A stretch of 64,000 nt of DNA from positions 62,001 through 126,000 of the forward strand of contig JAFYPA010000089.1 of assembly GCA_017560085.1 (NCBI GenBank), read 5' to 3'. The translations under genes and the position numbers were made by a program. The notes beneath the pieces are model-generated. The model did no database searches, was not told the origin of the DNA, and saw only the letters and a program-made list of their open reading frames with translations. Positions 51,395 through 58,622 of this stretch are shown piece by piece. This stretch comes from Clostridia bacterium. GTDB lineage: Bacteria > Bacillota > Clostridia > Oscillospirales > CAG-382. Position 1 is the stretch's first letter. Each line of letters begins with the position of its first letter.

Positions 51395-52299
51395 TACTGC
51401 GCTTTTGCCTCGTAAATTTTGGAGATAAGATTTCTGCCTGTTACCTCCATAAGCTCGAAGGCTTTTCTCATAAGAATCTTATCATTCTTGTAGGGGTTGG
51501 TATATGCACCGCAGACCTCATAGGTAAAGTCGCCGTCGTAGTCTACGTCTGCAAGCGCCTTTGTTATGGCATCCCAGTCCATTCTGCCCATATAAGGAAT
51601 TGTGTGAAGGTCTCTTACATGGTCGTTATCGTGAACATGGAGTGCGTGGAGTCTTGAGCCCAGTGCACGGATTGCGTTGTCTGCGGATTCGCCCACAAGA
51701 CCGCAATGTCCCACATCAAGGCAGACGGTGAAGTACTTAGGGTCAAGAGCATCGTAATAGTCACCGAGGTCGCGTCCGAGACTGCACACGTTGGGAACTA
51801 TTTTGTTTGTATCCACCTGGCTGTGTCCCCACATATTTTCAAGTGCCACCTTTATGTTATATTCACGGCAATAAGGCACGAGCTTATTGTAAAACTCAAG
51901 GTTGAATTCCTTCTGGATGCTCTTATCGGGAACATCTATGGGGTGAACGATTATCTGCTCCGCTCCGAGAATACCTGCGGCTTTGATGGAATTTATAAGC
52001 TTGGGATACACCTTTTCGTTGTATTCGTCCATCTTTTCCTTATCCGCCATAAATCTGTACGACGGGAAGGGTGCGTGTGCCTGATTGAAGTATATGCCGC
52101 ATTCCTTTGCGGTTTTAAGAAGCATCGCGCAGGTTGCTTCAAGGTTGGAGTCGGAAAATTCATCGTTATAGATGCAGGTGATGAGGTTCATATCGAGGGC
52201 ATCATAGCCTATTTCCGCAAGAGTTCTTATTCCTTCCTCGTAGCCGAAAAGCTGAAAGAAGGGCTCCGTTGTGGTTGAAAGCTTCATATTCTTCTTCAT
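51394..52299 (-). CDS. Sugar-phosphate isomerase/epimerase (TIM barrel)
   Basis: A 301-residue xylose-isomerase-like barrel (AP-endonuclease-2 family) with the metal/catalytic motifs VALENMWGHS, VCLDVGHCGLVGE, LHVHDNDHVRDLH and FTYEVCG. Related to, but clearly different from, the duplicated epimerases at 23164-24669. The gene begins an operon with the LytTR/GHKL pair, which is unusual. No substrate is suggested by the sequence. Confidence 0.85.
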   Translation of the reverse strand: MKKNMKLSTTTEPFFQLFGYEEGIRTLAEIGYDALDMNLITCIYNDEFSDSNLEATCAMLLKTAKECGIYFNQAHAPFPSYRFMADKEKMDEYNEKVYPKLINSIKAAGILGAEQIIVHPIDVPDKSIQKEFNLEFYNKLVPYCREYNIKVALENMWGHSQVDTNKIVPNVCSLGRDLGDYYDALDPKYFTVCLDVGHCGLVGESADNAIRALGSRLHALHVHDNDHVRDLHTIPYMGRMDWDAITKALADVDYDGDFTYEVCGAYTNPYKNDKILMRKAFELMEVTGRNLISKIYEAKAQ

Positions 52300-52337
52300 T
52301 TTGTGTTCTCCTTACTGTTTCGGTATATCTTAAAAAA

Positions 52338-52364
52338 CGGCAAGCCCCTTTGCGAAGCCTGCCG
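52338..52364 (-). terminator. Terminator after the fucosidase gene
   Basis: An 8-bp stem with one mismatch around an 11-base loop (52338-52364), followed by TTTTTTA on the minus strand, just downstream of the fucosidase stop. The next 70 bases toward the fucosidase gene show nothing else. Confidence 0.65.
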
Positions 52365-52466
52365 ACATTAAAGGGCAAAGTTTATATTACAACCTTTTAC
52401 ATTAAATGGATTATATCAATTATTGAGATAAATTTCAATGCACAAATTGTAAAAAGCAATACGGAA

Positions 52467-53684
52467 TTACTCCGCCCATTCGATTTCGGCGATTATCGGC
52501 TCATCGGCGTAATCATCCGAATCAAAGCCTATTATATGCAGACTTCTTCCGTTTATGCTGTCCGCATTACCCGTGAACATTTCGGGAAGGTATTCCGCCG
52601 TAAAGGAAAGCTCCTTGCCGCTGTTAAGAAGGCGAACTTTTTTCGGAAGGCAAGGGAAATTTCTCATAACAATAGCATCAGAAACAAGACCGTCGTAAAA
52701 ATGGAGATAGGTTTTGCCGTTCTTTTTTGAGGTGAAGTATTTATTGCCTTCGACGGAATAATTGCGGTCGTCCTCCGCTCCCCCCTCAAGGCATCCTTCC
52801 GTGCGGTTATACCAATCTCCGACAGAAAGAAGCTTCTTTTCGTATTTTCCCGATATTTCTCCGTTTGCATCGGGGCCTACGTTTAGAAGGTAGCTTGCGC
52901 CCAACGCCATATATTTGTTTATTGAACAGCAGAGAAAACGCTTCGAGAAAAAGTCCTCACCTCTTCTGTAGCCCCAGCTTTGCTGTCCTACGGAGTTGCA
53001 GGCCTCCGTCATATACTCGTAATGCTTTCCCTCGGAGTCGGCGCTTCGTCTTTCGGGAGTGGAGAAATCGCCCTCGCTCCAGCCTCTGTCGTTTATGATT
53101 ATTCCGGGCTGAAGCTCTCTTACAAGTGCGTTAAGTGATGCATCCTCGATTTTCGGAGGTATATCCCAGAAGAAGCTGTATATTTTGCCGTAGCCCGTCA
53201 GAAGCTCTCTTACCTGTGCTTTGACGAATTCTCTGTATTTTTCTGTGTCGCACACATCGGGGTATTTTGCCTTCCACTGATGGGTCGATTCGGGATTGTA
53301 GCCGTATTTATGATGCCAGTCGGGGTTACTGTAGTAAACAGAAAGTAACATTCCGTGCTTTTCGCAGGCATCGGCAAGCATTTTGAGGGTATCCTTGCCG
53401 TAGGGGGTGTTCATTATATTGTAGTCTGTTTGCTTGGTGTCCCACATACAGAAGCCGTCGTGGTGCTTGGCGGTAAAGCATATGTATTTCATTCCGCATT
53501 TTTTGGCAAGAAGAACCCATTTTTCGGGGTCGTATTTTACGGGATTGAATATTTCTGCGAGCTTTTCGTACTCTTCACAGCTCATATCGTATCTTGCAAG
53601 AGCCTGCTCGTGCTTTTCCACAAGAGAATAAAGTCCCCAATGAATAAACATTCCGAATTTATTTTTGAAGTTTGATTTCAGCAT
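52467..53684 (-). CDS. GH29 alpha-L-fucosidase
   Basis: Hydrolyses alpha-linked L-fucose. I start at ATG 53682-53684 (MLKSNFKNKFGMFIHWGLYSLVE) behind GGAGG; the open frame extends to 53882 but crosses the tRNA gene and terminator and is not coding there. The GH29 opening FGMFIHWGLYS, TAKHHDGFCMWDTKQTDYN, probable nucleophile region YSFFWDIPP, and YLLNVGPDANGE are all present. 405 residues, with no signal peptide, so imported oligosaccharides are the substrate. Mucin or milk glycans are typical fucose sources in the gut. Confidence 0.9.
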   Translation of the reverse strand: MLKSNFKNKFGMFIHWGLYSLVEKHEQALARYDMSCEEYEKLAEIFNPVKYDPEKWVLLAKKCGMKYICFTAKHHDGFCMWDTKQTDYNIMNTPYGKDTLKMLADACEKHGMLLSVYYSNPDWHHKYGYNPESTHQWKAKYPDVCDTEKYREFVKAQVRELLTGYGKIYSFFWDIPPKIEDASLNALVRELQPGIIINDRGWSEGDFSTPERRSADSEGKHYEYMTEACNSVGQQSWGYRRGEDFFSKRFLCCSINKYMALGASYLLNVGPDANGEISGKYEKKLLSVGDWYNRTEGCLEGGAEDDRNYSVEGNKYFTSKKNGKTYLHFYDGLVSDAIVMRNFPCLPKKVRLLNSGKELSFTAEYLPEMFTGNADSINGRSLHIIGFDSDDYADEPIIAEIEWAE

Positions 53685-53725
53685 AGCATCCTCCGATTTT
53701 AAAATAAATCCATATAAAACAAAAA

Positions 53726-53745
53726 ATCCCATCTTACGATGGGAT
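53726..53745 (-). terminator. tRNA-Arg terminator
   Basis: Perfect 8-bp stem (53726-53733 with 53738-53745), TTAC loop, then TTTTTTG on the minus strand, six bases after the tRNA CCA end. Confidence 0.88.
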
Positions 53746-53751
53746 TCTTTA

Positions 53752-53828
53752 TGGCGCGTCACGAGGGACTCGAACCCCCGACCTACTGGTTCGTAGCCAG
53801 TTACTCTATCCAGCTGAGCTAGTAACGC
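53752..53828 (-). tRNA. tRNA-Arg(ACG)
   Basis: 77 nt including an encoded CCA (plus-strand TGG at 53752-53754). Acceptor GCGTTAC pairs with GTGACGC. The D-arm has GCTC-AGCTGGATA-GAGT. The anticodon arm ACTGG-CTACGAA-CCAGT gives anticodon ACG (inosine at the wobble reads CGU/CGC/CGA). The T-arm contains GGTTCGAGTCCC. Promoter and terminator are both present. Confidence 0.95.
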
Positions 53829-53853
53829 ATTTGCACTCGTTGAGTACTGATAT

Positions 53854-53882
53854 ATAATATCACATTTTCTTCCGTTTGTCAA
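53854..53882 (-). promoter_or_regulatory. tRNA-Arg promoter
   Basis: On the minus strand TTGACA (53877-53882), 17-bp spacer, TATTAT (53854-53859), 26 bases before the tRNA 5' end. Confidence 0.82.
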
Positions 53883-53970
53883 GAGGTTTTGAGAAATAAT
53901 TTAGTTTTTTGGAGATTTGACAAATATTGATGGAATTAGCCTTGGCTATTGTGTAATATTGCAATTAAAT

Positions 53971-54873
53971 TCAGAGTGAGGCAAAAATTTCGTCAATGAA
54001 GCTTCTTTTGGCAAGGTCGGATGAAAAGGCTGTTGCCGCTCCGCACGCCGTACCGAGCTTCAGGGCGTGGGCGTAGTCACCTGCTTCCATATATCCCGAT
54101 ACAAAGCCTGCGACCATTGAGTCCCCCGCTCCGACTGAGTTTACGGCTTTGCCAACTGCGGCTTTGATTCTGTGGATATTGCCGTCCTCGGAAAGGAGGA
54201 TTGCACCGTCCGCCGCTCTTGATACGAGGACGTTTCTTGCGCCCATTTTGCGAAGTCTTTCGGCGTAGTGAATTATTTCTTCCTCGGTTTCGATTTTTAC
54301 GCCGAACATTTCGGAAAGCTCTGCGGTGTTGGGCTTTACAAGGAAGGGCTTATATTCAAGGACATTGAGAAGTAGCTTTCCGCTTGCATCGACAACAGTG
54401 TTTATATTCTTATCGGAGAGCATAGCGAGGAGATCGGCATACACGGTATTCGGGAGGCTTCCGGGGATGCTTCCTGCAAGGATTATTGTGTCACCGTCGG
54501 AAAGGGCTTTGATTTTTTCGCGGAAGGCAGAGTATTCCTTTTCGGGGATATCGGGACCTTTGCCGTTGATTTCCGTTTCAGCGTTTCCTTTAAGCTTTAC
54601 GTTTATTCTTGTGTTTCCGTGCGGAAGCCTTACGAAATCGCACAGTACTCCCTTTTCGGTCAGGTGGTTTACGACTTCCTCGCCCGTGAAGCCTGCGACA
54701 AAGCCAAGGGCGGTAGATTCAGTGCCGAGCTCGTGAAGTACGAGAGAGACATTTATTCCTTTTCCGCCGATATATATTTCCTCGGAGATGCTTCTGTTGG
54801 TTTCGCCTATGCTTATGTTATCCGCGTGCATTATATAGTCAAGCGCGGGATTGAAGGTTACGGTGTATATCAT
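53971..54873 (-). CDS. fruK: 1-phosphofructokinase / PfkB-family hexose kinase
   Basis: 300 residues. N-terminal TVTFNPALDYIM, substrate loop EEIYIGGKGINVSLVLHELG, and the ATP/anion-hole motif SVGAGDSMVAGFVSGY (Asp catalytic) near residue 248 are those of FruK/LacC. FruK converts fructose 1-phosphate, LacC tagatose 6-phosphate; sequence alone does not separate them well, though FruK is the more common. No fructose PTS gene or FruR is adjacent, which is unusual for a fru operon. Divergent from the serine dehydratase fusion. Confidence 0.85.
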   Translation of the reverse strand: MIYTVTFNPALDYIMHADNISIGETNRSISEEIYIGGKGINVSLVLHELGTESTALGFVAGFTGEEVVNHLTEKGVLCDFVRLPHGNTRINVKLKGNAETEINGKGPDIPEKEYSAFREKIKALSDGDTIILAGSIPGSLPNTVYADLLAMLSDKNINTVVDASGKLLLNVLEYKPFLVKPNTAELSEMFGVKIETEEEIIHYAERLRKMGARNVLVSRAADGAILLSEDGNIHRIKAAVGKAVNSVGAGDSMVAGFVSGYMEAGDYAHALKLGTACGAATAFSSDLAKRSFIDEIFASL

Positions 54874-55009
54874 GTTATCACTCCTCGGATTCAGTATACA
54901 TTATTTTCCGCAAAAAAGCAAGCGGAATTTTGAAAGAGGAGGAAATTGAACCGATAGTTGACATATTTTGCAAATTATTTTAATTTATGCCACGATTGTT
55001 TACACAAAG

Positions 55010-55039
55010 AATGTTATAATAATGCTGTAATTATACATT
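55010..55039 (+). promoter_or_regulatory. Extended -10 promoter and near-palindrome ahead of the HTH-serine dehydratase gene
   Basis: TGT followed by TATAAT (55012-55020) makes an extended -10 promoter without a good -35 box. It lies in an imperfect inverted repeat: AATGTTATAAT (55010-55020) and ATTATACATT (55030-55039) pair except for one bulged T. A repressor at this site would block the promoter, and the encoded fusion carries an XRE domain. Inference. Confidence 0.5.
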
Positions 55040-55057
55040 CAATCGGGAGATTTTGCT

Positions 55058-56503
55058 ATGATAAATACGGTTTCCGAAAAAATTAAGTCCATACGAATTG
55101 ACAACGGCATTTCCCAGAGGGAGCTTGCAAAGAAGCTTGGCATCAGCAACAGAGCGGTTTCCAAGTGGGAGAGCGGTCTTTCCTACCCTTCTACGGAGAA
55201 TCTTATCCGAATTGCGGAGGTTTTCTCTGTGCCTCTGGAATATTTCTTTGAAAAGGCGAAGGAGGACAACGAGAAGAAGAACGATGTAAAGCCTCTCGGA
55301 ATGGAGTCTCTTGCGGAGCTTTACAAGACGGGTGCGGGTCCTTCAAGCTCGCATACAATGGGTCCCGAGAAGGCTTGCGGAATTTTTGCGAAGCGTAACG
55401 ACAACGCAGATTCCTTCAAGGTTATTCTTTACGGGTCGCTTGCGAAAACGGGTAAGGGTCACGGTACGGATTTTGTTATCAAGAAAACTCTTGCACCCAA
55501 GAAGGTTGACATTGAATTTGATACTACGGTTCCTATGGTTTCCCTTCCTCATCCGAATACTATGGATATTACCGCTCTTAAAAACGGCAGAAAAATTGAC
55601 AGTGCAAGAATTATGAGTGTCGGTGGCGGTAGCATTGTGTTTGAGAATTTTATAAATCCCACGCCTCCTCTTATATACAAGGAAACAAGCTTCAGCGAGA
55701 TAGCGGAGATTTGCAGAAAGAACAAGCTTCGTCTCTGGCAATACGCGGAAATGCGTGAGGGTGAGGGCTTTGCATCTCATATGGAGAGCATATGGGAAAC
55801 AATGAAGGACTCCATCAACAGAGGTCTTGAGGATGAGGGTGTGCTTCCGGGCGGTCTCGGAGTTGTCAAGAAGGCAAAGACTCTTTTCAATTCACAGCAC
55901 ATTGACGAAAGTGCGGAGACAAGGGTTAACAGAATCGTGTGCTCCTACGCCTTTGCGGTAAGTGAGCAGAATGCCTCCTGCGGCAAGGTTGTAACAGCAC
56001 CCACCTGCGGAGCCTCGGGGGTTGTTCCTGCGTGTCTTTACTATCAACAGCAGAAGAACGGCTACAGTGATGTTCAGATTATCCGTGCTCTTGAAACGGC
56101 GGGGATTATCGGGAATCTTATAAAGACAAACGCTTCTATATCCGGTGCGCTTCACGGCTGTCAGGCGGAAATAGGTACTGCCTGCGCAATGGCTGCCGCG
56201 GCTCTCGGTGAGCTTTTCGGGCTTAACCTTGACAAGATTGAGTACGCCGCAGAAATTGCAATTGAGCATCATCTCGGTCTTACCTGCGACCCTATCTGCG
56301 GACTCGTTCAGATTCCCTGCATTGAAAGAAATGCGGTTGCGGCGATGCGTGCGATAAATGCGGTCAGCCTTGCAAGCTTTCTTTCCGACACAAGAAAGAT
56401 TTCGCTTGATACGGTTATCAAGGCTATGAAGGAAACAGGAAGAGATATTGCGAGACAGTACAAGGAAACAGGCGAAGGCGGGCTTGCTAATATCGGAATC
56501 TGA
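55058..56503 (+). CDS. XRE helix-turn-helix domain fused to single-chain L-serine dehydratase
   Basis: One 481-residue frame. Residues 5-64 form a complete XRE/Cro HTH (GISQRELAKKLGISNRAVSKWES then LIRIAEVFSVPLEYFF). After a 16-residue Lys/Asn-rich linker, residues 81-481 form a full iron-sulfur L-serine ammonia-lyase: beta domain with LYKTGAGPSSSHTMGPEKA, alpha domain with CGKVVTAPTCGASGVVPAC. Cys368, Cys410 and Cys421 have the 42- and 11-residue spacings I recall for the Fe-S ligands of Legionella serine dehydratase. It converts serine to pyruvate and ammonia. The DNA-binding domain suggests serine- or redox-dependent autoregulation. Ribosome site GGGAGA. Confidence 0.88.
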   Translation: MINTVSEKIKSIRIDNGISQRELAKKLGISNRAVSKWESGLSYPSTENLIRIAEVFSVPLEYFFEKAKEDNEKKNDVKPLGMESLAELYKTGAGPSSSHTMGPEKACGIFAKRNDNADSFKVILYGSLAKTGKGHGTDFVIKKTLAPKKVDIEFDTTVPMVSLPHPNTMDITALKNGRKIDSARIMSVGGGSIVFENFINPTPPLIYKETSFSEIAEICRKNKLRLWQYAEMREGEGFASHMESIWETMKDSINRGLEDEGVLPGGLGVVKKAKTLFNSQHIDESAETRVNRIVCSYAFAVSEQNASCGKVVTAPTCGASGVVPACLYYQQQKNGYSDVQIIRALETAGIIGNLIKTNASISGALHGCQAEIGTACAMAAAALGELFGLNLDKIEYAAEIAIEHHLGLTCDPICGLVQIPCIERNAVAAMRAINAVSLASFLSDTRKISLDTVIKAMKETGRDIARQYKETGEGGLANIGI

Positions 56504-56524
56504 TTTTAATTGAATATAAAGCTT

Positions 56525-56552
56525 CGGCGATGCATCGTAAGATACACCGCCG
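56525..56552 (+). terminator. Terminator after the serine dehydratase fusion
   Basis: A 12-bp stem with two mismatches (56525-56552), GTAA loop, then TTTTTTTATTTT. Confidence 0.82.
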
Positions 56553-56557
56553 TTTTT

Positions 56558-58609
56558 TTATTTTGTACACTCAAGAAGAACAAAGTCAAATCCGCAAAGG
56601 TCTGTTGTGATTTTGCCGTCCGTGGAGAGCTGTTCACCGCTGAGGGCGTTTCTGATATTCGGGTATTTGCTTGTAATTGTAACCGTGTCCTTGAAGGCTG
56701 TGTAGGTTGAAGCACATACCGCGAGGATTTTATCCTCAGACTCCCATACGGAGATTTTCACCTCGGGGTTATTGCAGGAAATTTTGTCGCAAGGCTCGAA
56801 GTACGGCTTCCATTCGGAGTCTTCAAGAGGAAAGGCATCCAGGGCGTCCCAGATTTTCGACATAAGCTCAAGAGGCTCGCCGATGTCTACGGGCTTCGGT
56901 ACAGAGCCGTGGAGAAGTGCTATTGAGGATGCGCTTTTAAATGTCCACACAGGCTCGTTGGAATAGCAGAGCGAATATACGGGTATTCCCGTATCGACTC
57001 CCGTGAACTGTGCGCGCATAAGCATTTCGGGCATTTCAAAGAGCTTACCCTTGAGAAGAAGCGACTGGAAGGTTTCGCCCTCCCACAGAGAATCGCAGAA
57101 TGCAAGTGACGGGAGATTGAAGGAACCGAAGGAATGGACGTTCATTGTGCCTCCCCTGCTCTTTACAAAGGCATAGGTCTTTTTTATAAATTCCCTTATC
57201 TGCCACACGGGATAGGTCGGCTGAAGATTACCGTCCTTATCACGGTAACCGCATCCGTGCTTTTCGTTTTTGCAGGCTCTGGGTGAGGTTGTGGTATCAA
57301 AGTAAAGTCCGTCAAAGCCAAGCTCGTCGTAAAGCTTTGTTATGCCGTTATAGAGGATGTCGGGCCATATGCTTGCCATACATACGAATCTGTCTCGCTG
57401 ATAGGGGTATCTGTACCAATGACCGTGCTTGATTTTGCTGTCCAGTCTTGTAAGGTCATCGCCGTATTTTGCCCATATGGGTGAAAGGGTGGAAAGCTCA
57501 TAGCCGAAGTACGGAATCACCTTGATGTCACGCTTGTGGCATTCGGAAATTATGTATTTTATTCTCTTTACGGTGTCCTCGGTAAGGATGGGTGAATTCT
57601 GTATGTCGTTCCACTTTTCGTGAAGGTACAGCACCTTAACACCAAGGCGTTTTATTCTGTCAAAGCCTATTTCGGAAAGCTCGCCGACAACAGGCGTGCC
57701 GTCTGCGTTCATTTTACCGCTGAGGAATTCATCGTAATTGCAGAAGATTTTCTTGAAGCAATCTATGTGGAGGCTTCTTTGGTAAAAATCTCTTTTGGGA
57801 TAAGGCTTTACGGGGGTTACAAGCATTCCGAATCTGACTCTGAACGGGTCAAGGTCGATTGAGTATTGGTTGTCGGTTCCCTTATACTGCCACGCTTCGG
57901 GGGCTTCGTCGAGAATATTCAGCCTTATTACAAAGCAGTCCTCTTCCTCGATAATCTGAACTGCGTTTGTTTTGTCGATGTTATTCCACACGGAATTATC
58001 CGAAAAGAAAAGTCCGAGACCACAGCTTCTTCCGCCGAGGAAAATCTGCTCCTTGAAGGCACAATGAAAGCCACCTTCGGGAATCGCGCCTGCGTAGTCG
58101 AGGTTGGTATTTGGGATATCTTTTGTATTACCGATAAGACCGCCAAAGGGAAACGTATGATAAAATTCGGCAACGGACTTTTTTATCGGGAAGTCTATGT
58201 AAAGCTTATCGATATTGAATAAATCGGTACGGAGCGGTGCAAGGCCGAAAACCTGAGCAACGCTTCTGCCTCTCGGCATTACGGAAACGGTGATGTCGTC
58301 GCAGCCGTCCTCCTCTATGATATGGCAGATATTTACAACGGCAGAGTCGGACTCAAAGGTGCAGACAATCGTTTTTCGTTCGGTATTCTCATCCGCAACT
58401 ACAAAGGACAGCGTTTTTCCGAAGGCTATTTTTTCACCTTCCGAGATTGCGTTTACCGTTGCGGGTCTTGCGAGGATTTCCTTGCCGTCTGAGATAATGG
58501 ATGAAAAGATTGCTCCGCCGTGACCTATTGTATAATCTCTGTTCCACAGAGAAATCTTACATTCGTCCCCGTTCTTTTTTACATCAATGAAATTTGTGTC
58601 GATTATCAT
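56558..58609 (-). CDS. Glycoside-hydrolase-like TIM-barrel protein, family not assigned
   Basis: 683 residues, no signal peptide. Residues 1-260 form a beta-rich N-terminal domain. Residues 285-560 look like a (beta/alpha)8 barrel: GVKVLYLHEKWNDIQNSP, HKRDIKVIPYFGYELS, GFDGLYFDTTTSP and the late FCDSLWEGETF, with acidic residues at strand ends. A small beta domain ends the protein. The order resembles uncharacterised clostridial and Bacteroidota glycosidase-like proteins (DUF6067/GH123-like), but I cannot fix the family. The gene follows the serine dehydratase terminator and precedes a DUF5107 gene in the same direction, so the two are likely one operon. Confidence 0.55.
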   Translation of the reverse strand: MIIDTNFIDVKKNGDECKISLWNRDYTIGHGGAIFSSIISDGKEILARPATVNAISEGEKIAFGKTLSFVVADENTERKTIVCTFESDSAVVNICHIIEEDGCDDITVSVMPRGRSVAQVFGLAPLRTDLFNIDKLYIDFPIKKSVAEFYHTFPFGGLIGNTKDIPNTNLDYAGAIPEGGFHCAFKEQIFLGGRSCGLGLFFSDNSVWNNIDKTNAVQIIEEEDCFVIRLNILDEAPEAWQYKGTDNQYSIDLDPFRVRFGMLVTPVKPYPKRDFYQRSLHIDCFKKIFCNYDEFLSGKMNADGTPVVGELSEIGFDRIKRLGVKVLYLHEKWNDIQNSPILTEDTVKRIKYIISECHKRDIKVIPYFGYELSTLSPIWAKYGDDLTRLDSKIKHGHWYRYPYQRDRFVCMASIWPDILYNGITKLYDELGFDGLYFDTTTSPRACKNEKHGCGYRDKDGNLQPTYPVWQIREFIKKTYAFVKSRGGTMNVHSFGSFNLPSLAFCDSLWEGETFQSLLLKGKLFEMPEMLMRAQFTGVDTGIPVYSLCYSNEPVWTFKSASSIALLHGSVPKPVDIGEPLELMSKIWDALDAFPLEDSEWKPYFEPCDKISCNNPEVKISVWESEDKILAVCASTYTAFKDTVTITSKYPNIRNALSGEQLSTDGKITTDLCGFDFVLLECTK

Positions 58610-58622
58610 TTTTTTGCTCCTG

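Noticed and set aside
49392-52299. agr-type quorum-sensing locus
   Set aside because: GHKL kinase and LytTR regulator are present, but no AgrB peptidase or AgrD peptide gene is found.
53685-53882. Possible N-terminal extension of the fucosidase to 53882
   Set aside because: It would translate the tRNA-Arg gene and its terminator; a GGAGG site places the true start at 53684.
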